The notes beneath the pieces are model-generated. The model was not told the origin of the DNA, ran no database searches, and saw only the letters and a program-made list of their open reading frames with translations. A stretch of DNA of 7,809 nt from JBFJWU01 sp041623475 [NCBI: bacterium] (GTDB lineage Bacteria; J088). Made by a program: the position numbers and the translations under genes. The stretch covers positions 1 to 7,809 of the forward strand of contig JBFJWU010000150.1 in the NCBI GenBank assembly GCA_041623475.1, written 5' to 3'. Below are positions 1 to 6,399 of this stretch, piece after piece. Position 1 is the first letter of the stretch, and every line of letters begins with the position of its first letter.

Positions 1-95
1 ATCCGGGCGCAGACGACGTCGAGCCAGACCGACATGTGTGCGATGTGGTCCTTGGCTGACCATCCGCCTTCCTGTGGCCTCCGCGTGAGCGCTGA
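1..95 (-). other. DinB-like segment joined in frame to the glycosyltransferase
   Basis: In the same frame as the glycosyltransferase, residues 199-227 include LTRRPQEGGWSAKDHIAHMS followed by a further Trp. This is the pattern of the first part of DinB/DfsB-type four-helix proteins: a Leu-Thr plus Pro-rich lead, then GGWS-x-KDH-x-x-H and a downstream Trp. The His at about 216 would be a metal ligand in that fold. No GT4 enzyme I know carries this motif right after the RADA helix. The switch falls at about bases 85-98. It could be an assembly chimera at a contig end, a genuine deletion fusing two genes, or less likely a chance resemblance. Only about 30 residues are visible, so the family call rests on one motif. 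Confidence 0.5.
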
Positions 96-683
96 CGCAT
101 CCGCTCGGTCTATCACCGATCGTTCCAGATAGCGGTTGTATGCGCGATGCAGCGCCGTCGGCAGCGGCGGCTGTGATTGTTCGAACCAGCTGTCGCGGAA
201 GTCCGCCAGCCAGCGCATACCGGGATACCTGGACTGCAATGCGGCACCAACCAGATGGGTACTGGCGTAGGGACTGGTCGTTACCAGCCGCTCGATACCG
301 CCCTCTGCACGCACCAGAGCCGAGACCGCGTTCCGGTTCCACAGGCGCCGGTAATCCGGGACCCGCAGGTAATCCCGGACTGTTTTGCCAAGCCGCTGCT
401 TCAATCCCGTTGTCTGTGCGGTTCCCGACGCACCAATGCCTTCGGACGACCGAACCCGGCGACTGGGATCATTAAACGGAACCAGATGGACCTCGACCCC
501 GTCCGGTGGAGCCAGATCCGACTGATAATAGGGATCCGACGGATGTGGCTCGGGCATCCATATCCGCGGACGTACCCCGAAATCCGGCATATAACGTGCC
601 CACCCGACGACCCGGTTGGATCCCGGTCCACCGATCGGGGGGAAATAATGGGTGACAATATCTACGGTCCGGCGCGTATTCAT
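1..683 (-). CDS. Glycosyltransferase family 4-like, N-terminal part, runs off left edge
   Basis: Reading the minus strand from an ATG at 683 gives 227 stop-free codons to the window edge. Residues 7-25 (VDIVTHYFPPIGGPGSNRV) match the first beta strand and glycine-rich loop of the acceptor-side domain of GT-B (GT4-type) glycosyltransferases. Residues 158-166 (WLADFRDSW) match the typical end-of-strand motif of that domain, and residues 180-196 form the expected helix ending in RADA. The donor-binding C-terminal domain with its E-x7-E motif is not present. Such enzymes act at the cytoplasmic face of the inner membrane, moving sugars from nucleotide donors onto lipid-linked glycans. The gene is divergent from a sugar-nucleotide cassette, which fits a role in surface polysaccharide assembly; donor and acceptor cannot be told. 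From about residue 197 the sequence no longer resembles a glycosyltransferase (see the DinB-like entry), so the gene may be broken or chimeric. The ATG at 683 has no convincing ribosome binding site. Confidence 0.75.
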   Translation of the reverse strand, partial: MNTRRTVDIVTHYFPPIGGPGSNRVVGWARYMPDFGVRPRIWMPEPHPSDPYYQSDLAPPDGVEVHLVPFNDPSRRVRSSEGIGASGTAQTTGLKQRLGKTVRDYLRVPDYRRLWNRNAVSALVRAEGGIERLVTTSPYASTHLVGAALQSRYPGMRWLADFRDSWFEQSQPPLPTALHRAYNRYLERSVIDRADASALTRRPQEGGWSAKDHIAHMSVWLDVVCAR

Positions 684-692
684 GCTGCCGAC

Positions 693-705
693 ATGCTATC
701 AGCAT
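693..705. repeat. Short inverted repeat upstream of the glycosyltransferase start
   Basis: The sequence ATGCT-ATC-AGCAT is a perfect 5-base inverted repeat around a 3-base centre. It ends about ten bases upstream of the glycosyltransferase ATG on the minus strand. It could be a small operator or chance; nothing else supports a function. Confidence 0.25.
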
Positions 706-801
706 CGGCCCCTGGGGGAATCACCTGTGCAGCTCGCGCCACGGTGACTATTCACCGCAAACGGTTCATATGCCAACGTTTTTCGGCTGTGCCGGGCGTT
801 T

Positions 802-816
802 GATTCTGGTAGAATC
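802..816 (+). promoter_or_regulatory. Candidate extended -10 promoter inside a palindrome
   Basis: The bases TGGTAGAAT at 807-815 fit an extended sigma-70 -10 element (TGn then TAGAAT, close to TATAAT). There is no good -35 box 16-18 bases upstream, which extended -10 promoters can tolerate. The element lies inside a perfect inverted repeat, GATTCT-GGT-AGAATC, so a dimeric regulator could bind over it. Transcription would begin near 821-823, a suitable distance before the sugar-nucleotide cassette whether its first gene starts at 839 or 878. This is motif reading only. Confidence 0.4.
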
Positions 817-865
817 GACTGGTCTGGGCGGATAACCGATGTCAGGATCAAGACATCGATTCCAC

Positions 866-870
866 GGGAA
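866..870 (+). promoter_or_regulatory. Ribosome binding site supporting the GTG start at 878
   Basis: GGGAA lies seven bases before the GTG at 878, a usual Shine-Dalgarno spacing. The rival ATG at 839 also has a passable site (GGGCGGA at 826-832). Starting there would add thirteen residues (MSGSRHRFHGKRN) ahead of the Rossmann strand, which the family does not normally have, so the GTG is preferred. Confidence 0.45.
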
Positions 871-877
871 ACGCAAC

Positions 878-1942
878 GTGTCAAAGGTTCGCTTTGCTTT
901 GGTCGGATGCGGCCGAATCGCGCGCAAACATACCGAAATTATTGCCGAAAAGCTGGACAACGCTGTCCTGGCTGCTGTCTGCGACCTGGACGAGGAACGG
1001 GCCCGGCACTATGGCGAAAAGTACGCCGTGCCGTGGTTCACGGACCTGCACCAGATGATGACAGAACTTGGTGATCAAGTCGACGTCGTAAACGTCCTGA
1101 CTCACAGCGGCGACCACGCACGAACGACGCTCGAGTTGACCCAATATGGCAAGCATATTGTTGTTGAGAAACCAATGGCCCTGCGCCTGGACGATGCAGA
1201 CAGGATGATCCAGGCCTGCAGCGATGCCGGCATCAAGCTATTCGTTGTCAAGCAGAATCGTTACAACCTGCCGGTTGTCAAGATGCGGGAGGCGCTGGAC
1301 GCCGGGCGTTTCGGACGGCTGGTACTGGGCACGATTCGTGTCCGCTGGTGCCGGGACCAGGCCTATTACGACAACGACCCCTGGCGCGGCACCTGGAAGG
1401 ACGACGGGGGTGTCTTGACAAACCAGGCCAGTCATCATATCGACCTTCTCGAGTGGATGATGGGCGATGTCGAAACGGTATTCGCCAAAACAGAAACGAT
1501 GCTGGTCAATATCGAAACCGAAGATACGGGTGTCGCGGTACTCAAGTTCTGCAACGGCGCCCTGGGCGTTATCGAAGCAACCGCCGCCACCCGACCAAAG
1601 GACCTTGAGGGCTCGATCAGCATCCTGGGCGAAAAAGGCAGTGTCGAGATCGGCGGCTTTGCGGTCAATGAAATGCGCGTCTGGAACTTTACAGAACCGA
1701 CGGCAGACGATGCCAGTGTCATCGAACAATACCACCAGAACCCGCCGGATGTCTATGGATTCGGCCACATCGCCTACCTGCAGGAGGTCGTCAATTGTAT
1801 TATCGATGACCGCCCGCCGGCTGTTGACGGGCACGAAGGACGCCGGTCACTGGAGCTGATCTACGCAATATATGAATCGGCAGAGTCCGGCGCCGAAGTT
1901 AAACTTCCGGTACGACCAGACCTTTGTCGGCTGGGGCGATGA
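878..1942 (+). CDS. wbpB: Gfo/Idh/MocA oxidoreductase, WlbA/WbpB-like
   Basis: This predicted cytoplasmic NAD-dependent dehydrogenase has 354 residues from the GTG at 878. The N-terminal Rossmann domain begins VRFALVGCGRIA, with the G-x-G-x-x-A fingerprint at 10-15. The family EKP motif is at 97-99, its Lys being the usual catalytic lysine. The C-terminal alpha/beta domain carries WRGTW at 169-173 and DGGVLTNQASHHIDLLEW at 176-193, where the HHxD motif supplies the substrate-side histidine. This pattern closely resembles the WlbA/WbpB group, which oxidises the C3 hydroxyl of UDP-N-acetylglucosaminuronate to a 3-keto sugar. Some members reoxidise NADH with 2-oxoglutarate. The following aminotransferase and acyltransferase are the partners expected for that product. 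The stop overlaps the next gene's ATG by four bases (ATGA). The exact substrate is inferred from family and context; another 3-keto sugar pathway is possible. An upstream ATG at 839 is the alternative start. Confidence 0.9.
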   Translation: MSKVRFALVGCGRIARKHTEIIAEKLDNAVLAAVCDLDEERARHYGEKYAVPWFTDLHQMMTELGDQVDVVNVLTHSGDHARTTLELTQYGKHIVVEKPMALRLDDADRMIQACSDAGIKLFVVKQNRYNLPVVKMREALDAGRFGRLVLGTIRVRWCRDQAYYDNDPWRGTWKDDGGVLTNQASHHIDLLEWMMGDVETVFAKTETMLVNIETEDTGVAVLKFCNGALGVIEATAATRPKDLEGSISILGEKGSVEIGGFAVNEMRVWNFTEPTADDASVIEQYHQNPPDVYGFGHIAYLQEVVNCIIDDRPPAVDGHEGRRSLELIYAIYESAESGAEVKLPVRPDLCRLGR

Positions 1943-2553
1943 GCGAACCCATGATCCACGACGGTGTCGAGATTGCCCCATCAACCCGGGTCGACGCGTT
2001 CTGCATTGTCGGTCAACCGGCGCGAGGACGAGAGTCCGACGACCAGCCAACGACGATCGGCCCCGAAGGTCACATTCGCAGCCATACCGTGATCTACGGC
2101 GGCAACCGGATCGGCAACCATTTCCAAACGGGGCACCACGTGATGATCCGCGAGGACAATGTTATCGGCGACAACGTCAGCATCGGCACAGGAACTGTTG
2201 TCGAGCACCACGTCACAATTGGGGACAATGTGCGAATCCATTCCCAGGCATTTATCCCCGAATATTCGGTCCTGGCGGCCGATTGCTGGATCGGACCCAA
2301 CGTCGTCCTGACCAACGCCCGCTACCCGGCATCACCTGGTGCCAAGCAAAACCTGGCTGGCGTTCGCGTTGGCCGTTCGGCCCGAATCGGCGCCAACGCA
2401 ACTGTCCTGCCCGGGATTTCCGTTGGCGACGGCGCCCTGGTCGGAGCCGGTGCAGTCGTCACCCGGGATGTGCCCGCAGGGGTCGTCGTGGCCGGAAATC
2501 CGGCGACCCGGATTAATGATATTTCCCGACTACCCTACGGCCAGAATGACTGA
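1939..2553 (+). CDS. Left-handed beta-helix (hexapeptide repeat) N-acyltransferase
   Basis: From the ATG at 1939, which overlaps the previous stop in an ATGA, the product has 204 residues. Hexapeptide repeats of the [LIV]-G-x4 type run from about 37 to 186, for example IGDNVSIGTGTVVEHHVTIG at 76-95 and ANATVLPGISVGDGALVGAG at 152-171. They predict a trimeric parallel beta-helix that uses an acyl-CoA donor. A loop at about 125-142 (TNARYPASPGAKQNL) breaks the helix, as in sugar-nucleotide N-acetyltransferases. The C-terminal VVAGNPATRI is the usual end of such coils. Histidines at 66-67, 90-91 and 101 could serve as the catalytic base. Lying between a 3-dehydrogenase and an aminotransferase, it probably acetylates the new 3-amino group, the WbpD/WlbB role, although the coil sequence is not a textbook WbpD and a different acyl group is possible. 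ATG 1951 and TTG 1924 are alternative starts. The stop overlaps the aminotransferase start by eight bases. Confidence 0.87.
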   Translation: MSEPMIHDGVEIAPSTRVDAFCIVGQPARGRESDDQPTTIGPEGHIRSHTVIYGGNRIGNHFQTGHHVMIREDNVIGDNVSIGTGTVVEHHVTIGDNVRIHSQAFIPEYSVLAADCWIGPNVVLTNARYPASPGAKQNLAGVRVGRSARIGANATVLPGISVGDGALVGAGAVVTRDVPAGVVVAGNPATRINDISRLPYGQND

Positions 2554-3685
2554 CGCCGTCGACAAAATTCCCCTGGTCAACCTGGCGGCCCAGGATGCGG
2601 CCATTCGCCCCCGGATTGACGCTGCGATCAAGGATATTATCGACCGCACAGCATTCATTGGCGGCGAGGTTCTGTCGGGATTTGAACAGTCGTTCGCAAC
2701 GTACTGCGGTGCCGATTATTGCTGCGGCGTCAGCAACGGCACCGATGCCCTGGTCCTGGCATTAAGGGCCATCGACCTGCAACCGGGTGACATCGTCATT
2801 ACGGTGCCTAATTCATTTATTGCCACGACCGAAGCGATCACGCTGGCGGGGGGGGTCATTCGATTCGTCGATGTCGATCCGGACACGATGTTGATCGACC
2901 TGGCGCAACTGGAGGACCTCGTGCGGACCCTGCGCCGATCGGGCGCGCCGCTGCGGGCTGTCATTCCGGTCCACCTGTACGGTCGGCCCTGCCCGATGGA
3001 TGAACTGATGGCCCTGGCCGCAACACACGACTTCCGCGTGATCGAAGACGCGGCCCAGGCGCACGGCGCGGAGCAGAACGGGCAGCGGATTGGATCGATT
3101 GGTGATGCCGCGTGTTTCAGTTTTTATCCGGGTAAGAACCTGGGTGCCTACGGCGATGCCGGCGCCGTCACAACGAACGATTCGGACATCGCTGCCAGGG
3201 TCAGCAAGCTGCGCAATCACGGTCGCGATACAAAATATTTTCATGACATCGAGGGCGCCAATTGCCGGATGGATGCCATGCAGGCCGCCATATTGTCGGT
3301 AAAGCTGACCCAACTGGATGCCTGGACCAGAAATCGCATCCAATGCGCGGCCCAGTATGACCGGGCATTCGCATCCGGCCCGGTTTCACCGCTGGCCCCC
3401 GCTGGCAGGGACCGGCATGTCTACCACCTGTATGTGGTCCAGGTCGACAACCGCGACGCGCTGCAAAAACACCTGTCGGAAGCGGGAATCAGCTCGGGCG
3501 TTCACTATCCAGTCCCACTGCACCAGCAACCGGCGTACAGCCACCTTGACCTGGGCATCGGTTCCTATCCGGTCACAGAGGCTGCCTCGAGCCGAATCCT
3601 CAGCCTGCCCCTGGACGGCGTGATCTCTGCGGATTCGGTCTCTCGCGTTATTGCTGCGGTCAACGATTTTTTCGAGGCCGGTTAG
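2546..3685 (+). CDS. wbpE: DegT/DnrJ/EryC1 family PLP-dependent sugar aminotransferase, WbpE-like
   Basis: The 379-residue product is a fold-type I aminotransferase acting on keto sugar nucleotides, normally with glutamate as amino donor. The N-terminus IPLVNLAAQDAAI and the following FIGG-x-x-x-x-x-FE stretch (37-47) are typical. SNGTDAL at 63-69 binds the cofactor phosphate. IEDAAQAHGA at 166-175 holds the pyridine-binding Asp168 and Gln171. FSFYPGKNLGAYGDAG at 191-206 carries the Schiff-base Lys197, and NHGRD and the NCRMDAMQAAIL stretch follow as usual. Length is normal for the family. In context it should convert the 3-keto sugar made by the upstream dehydrogenase to a 3-amino sugar, as WbpE/WlbC do. 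The ATG lies in the overlap ATGACTGA with the acyltransferase stop, so translation is probably coupled. A much longer open frame upstream (from 2339) is only the shadow of the acyltransferase. A run of eight G at 2848-2855 leaves the frame intact. Other 3- or 4-keto sugars cannot be excluded as substrate. Confidence 0.92.
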   Translation: MTDAVDKIPLVNLAAQDAAIRPRIDAAIKDIIDRTAFIGGEVLSGFEQSFATYCGADYCCGVSNGTDALVLALRAIDLQPGDIVITVPNSFIATTEAITLAGGVIRFVDVDPDTMLIDLAQLEDLVRTLRRSGAPLRAVIPVHLYGRPCPMDELMALAATHDFRVIEDAAQAHGAEQNGQRIGSIGDAACFSFYPGKNLGAYGDAGAVTTNDSDIAARVSKLRNHGRDTKYFHDIEGANCRMDAMQAAILSVKLTQLDAWTRNRIQCAAQYDRAFASGPVSPLAPAGRDRHVYHLYVVQVDNRDALQKHLSEAGISSGVHYPVPLHQQPAYSHLDLGIGSYPVTEAASSRILSLPLDGVISADSVSRVIAAVNDFFEAG

Positions 3686-3753
3686 CCCCGACCACCATCA
3701 ACCGGATTTGCATTCGGGCGGACGACGAACGCGGTGCCGTGAATGCGACTGGA

Positions 3754-6399
3754 TTACCAATCCTCAGTGTTGTGGATAAAATCGTCGGTCTTGAAAAAGA
3801 GATCGGCGGCATTTTGCGGGTCAGACGGTCTTGCGCGCTGGACGTCCGGTTCTGTCCCTTCCCTGAACGGAACAGCGGGCAGAACTTTTTCGGACAGCGG
3901 CGTCGCCAGTTTCCCCGTTTTTGCGTCGATATTGCGATAGATAATCGCCTCGGGGCCGGGGAAGTCGCGATACGGCAGCCCCTTGTGGATCGCCTGCATA
4001 TACTCCAGCCAGATCGGGATGGCTGCGCGCGATCCGGTTTCGTATTTTCCGAGTGGCTGCAGCTGGTCAAAGCCTACCCAGACCGATGTCGCGACCTGGG
4101 ATGTGTAGCCGACAAACCAACTGTCGATATTGTCATCCGTTGTTCCCGTTTTGCCGGCCGTTGGTCGTCCCAGCGCCCTGGCGCGCCAGCCTGTCCCGCG
4201 CTCGACGACGTTACGGAGCAAATAGGTCATCTGGTATGCGGTTTCCTCGGACAGAACCCTCGGAAACCCGTCCAGTTCCGGCGCAGCGACAGGGTCAATC
4301 GATCGCAACCCGAAGGGCACATCGGCCGGGGCTGGTGGCGGGGCCAGCGTGAATGGTGCGAACGGTATCGCCGGGGCATCCGTGACCGGGGGGAAATACT
4401 GGTATACCGGTGTGCCGGTGGCATCCCAGACCTCTCGAACCAGCGACAACTCGGGCCGCAGGCCACCGTTGGCAAACGCCGCGTAGGGCCGCAGGATTTC
4501 AACCGGATAAACGACACCCGAACCCAGCGCCATACTCAAGTCACTCGGCAACGCGCTTTCAATACCCAGGTCCTGTGCTCGCTGTATGATCCGTGAAATT
4601 CCCATCCTGCGAACCAACTGGATCGTTACCAGGTTACGGCTGTGGGTCAGCGCGTCAACAATCGTCATTGGACCAAAGAACTTGTCCTCGTAGTTTTTTG
4701 GCTTCCAGCGATATTCCCGTTCGACGTCCTGGTAGATAACCGGCGTTTCGATCAGGACCGACGCCGGCGTGTAGCCACTGTCCAACGCCAGCGAATAAAC
4801 AATCGGCTTGAATGCACTGCCTGGCTGACGCAACGCCTGCAATGCTCGATTGAACTGGCTGTCCGAATAGCTGTAGCCACCGACCACGGCGAGAATCTCG
4901 CCGGTATCCGGCAGAATCGACGCCAGGGCGGCCTGGACCCGTGGCCGCTGCTCCAGTGCCAACAGTAGCGGGCCAGGCATTTCCTGGATTTTCGCCAGCT
5001 TCTCCAGCGCTTTATCCTTGACCCATTGGGGCATCATGGACGCCGTGATGTCTTCGGCGGTTAATCGTTTGACCTGAATCACATCGCCGACCTGGAGCCG
5101 TTCACGAGGATGATTGATGATCTCTGCCCCGGCCGCAACGTCGGGGTCGAGCTTGCGCGCCCAGAGCATCCCGATCGCCGGCAGCCGGCCGACGCCGATG
5201 CCGAAATCAACCCACGCATACTGGTCCTTCGAAATAGCCGTAACCACGCCCGGGAACGGTTCGTTGACCATCGTTCCATCGGTAACCGGTCCCGCAGATG
5301 CGTGAACCGGCGGCGTCCAGTCATCCGGCGCGACCCAGCGAATCACGCCACCGCTGAGATGTTCAATGCGGCGGGCCGTCAGCTCTTCGCGAATTTCGGC
5401 AATTCGGCCCGGAACTTCGGCACTGGCCAGCGTCGTAATCGGCCCCCTGTACCCCTGCCGCTTGTCCAGCGCCTCCAGACCACGGCGAACTGCCTCTTCG
5501 GCAGCTGCAGTCCCATCCTTGTCGATCGTCGTGTAAACCTTCAAGCCACCCCGCATGACCGCGTCCTCCGGAAAACGCTCCAGCAGCCAGCCACGAATGG
5601 CCTCGGAAGCATAGGGCGACAGCCAGAACGGCGAATTCCAACGCATAACCGCAACGCCCTCGGCCAGTGCCGTGGCGTGATCTGCGCGGCCGATCACGCC
5701 TGTTTCCAGCATCCGGTCCAATACATAAACCTGGCGCAAGCGGGCTTTTTCCGGTGACACGTGCGGCGCATACCTGGTGGGTGCCGGCGGCAATCCGGCA
5801 ATAATTGCCGATTCCGCCAGGGTCAGGTCGGCCGGCGCTTTGCCAAAATACATCTGCGCGGCAGCACCAACACCGTAAGCCCCACGGCCCAGGTAGATCT
5901 GGTTCAGGTACAGGAACAGGATCTCGTCCTTGCTGAGGTTCCGTTCCAGTTTCAGGGCCAGGAATATTTCGCGAATTTTCCGGATATAGGTCCGCGCCTG
6001 AGTCAGGAAGAACGACCTCGCAACCTGCTGCGTAATCGTGCTGGCCCCCTGGACCGTTCGCCCTGCCAGCAGGTTTTTCCACGCGGCCCGCAGAATGCCC
6101 AGGGGCTCGATGCCAAAGTGGTCATAAAAATTGTGGTCTTCGGCGGCCAGGAACGCGTTCTTGAGTACGTCTGGCATGTCGTCCAGGGGCACTATTATTC
6201 GCCGCTCGGCCGCAAACTCGGTCAACAGCTTTCCCTGGCGGTCATAAACCTGCGTGATCAAAGCGGGTTCATAGGCAGACAGGTTATCCAGCGGCGGCAA
6301 CTGGCTGTTGATCCAGATCGCGAGCGACAGGCCGACCGCGCCGCCAATCGCGCCCAGAACGATCATCCAGCGCAACAATTGTCCGGCGACCCTGCTCAC
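3754..6399 (-). CDS. mrcA: Penicillin-binding protein 1A, bifunctional class A (mrcA/ponA)
   Basis: This 881-residue inner-membrane enzyme polymerises lipid II into glycan strands and crosslinks the stem peptides. A short cytoplasmic tail precedes one membrane segment (about 9-30). The GT51 glycosyltransferase domain (about 50-225) shows AAEDHNFYDHFG with the catalytic Glu87, QGASTITQQVAR at 117-128, and RKIREIFLALKLER at 140-153 with the probable second Glu144. A linker with an OB-like insert (about 320-450) follows. The transpeptidase domain carries the three penicillin-binding motifs: S528-A-F-K531 with the acylated serine, S587-R-N589, and K750-T-G752. Length and order match Gram-negative PBP1A. 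A proline-rich loop (about 675-695) lies between the second and third motifs. The GTG start at 6399 overlaps the gshB stop in a GTGA, with a good ribosome binding site (GAGGGGG at 6404-6410). The C-terminal tail ends HNTEDW. It is the last gene of the apparent gshA-gshB-mrcA operon and converges on the sugar-nucleotide cassette. Confidence 0.97.
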   Translation of the reverse strand: MSRVAGQLLRWMIVLGAIGGAVGLSLAIWINSQLPPLDNLSAYEPALITQVYDRQGKLLTEFAAERRIIVPLDDMPDVLKNAFLAAEDHNFYDHFGIEPLGILRAAWKNLLAGRTVQGASTITQQVARSFFLTQARTYIRKIREIFLALKLERNLSKDEILFLYLNQIYLGRGAYGVGAAAQMYFGKAPADLTLAESAIIAGLPPAPTRYAPHVSPEKARLRQVYVLDRMLETGVIGRADHATALAEGVAVMRWNSPFWLSPYASEAIRGWLLERFPEDAVMRGGLKVYTTIDKDGTAAAEEAVRRGLEALDKRQGYRGPITTLASAEVPGRIAEIREELTARRIEHLSGGVIRWVAPDDWTPPVHASAGPVTDGTMVNEPFPGVVTAISKDQYAWVDFGIGVGRLPAIGMLWARKLDPDVAAGAEIINHPRERLQVGDVIQVKRLTAEDITASMMPQWVKDKALEKLAKIQEMPGPLLLALEQRPRVQAALASILPDTGEILAVVGGYSYSDSQFNRALQALRQPGSAFKPIVYSLALDSGYTPASVLIETPVIYQDVEREYRWKPKNYEDKFFGPMTIVDALTHSRNLVTIQLVRRMGISRIIQRAQDLGIESALPSDLSMALGSGVVYPVEILRPYAAFANGGLRPELSLVREVWDATGTPVYQYFPPVTDAPAIPFAPFTLAPPPAPADVPFGLRSIDPVAAPELDGFPRVLSEETAYQMTYLLRNVVERGTGWRARALGRPTAGKTGTTDDNIDSWFVGYTSQVATSVWVGFDQLQPLGKYETGSRAAIPIWLEYMQAIHKGLPYRDFPGPEAIIYRNIDAKTGKLATPLSEKVLPAVPFREGTEPDVQRARPSDPQNAADLFFKTDDFIHNTEDW

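Noticed and set aside
177-803. Plus-strand open frame of 208 codons over the left region
   Set aside because: It is antisense to the glycosyltransferase, is rich in Arg and Pro with no recognisable motif, and continues into the intergenic region; it looks like a shadow frame.
2339-2545. Long upstream extension of the aminotransferase frame
   Set aside because: It lies wholly within the acyltransferase in another frame, and its residues do not resemble the family. The ATG at 2546 gives the normal N-terminus.
2848-2855. Run of eight G in the aminotransferase, as a possible frameshift or phase-variation tract
   Set aside because: The frame is intact on both sides, the protein matches the family throughout, and the run encodes an ordinary Ala-Gly-Gly.
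3678-3746. Possible terminator stems (CCGGTT/AACCGG and GCATTC/GAATGC)
   Set aside because: The stems are only 6 bases with loops of 16 and 25, and no T-run follows on either strand.
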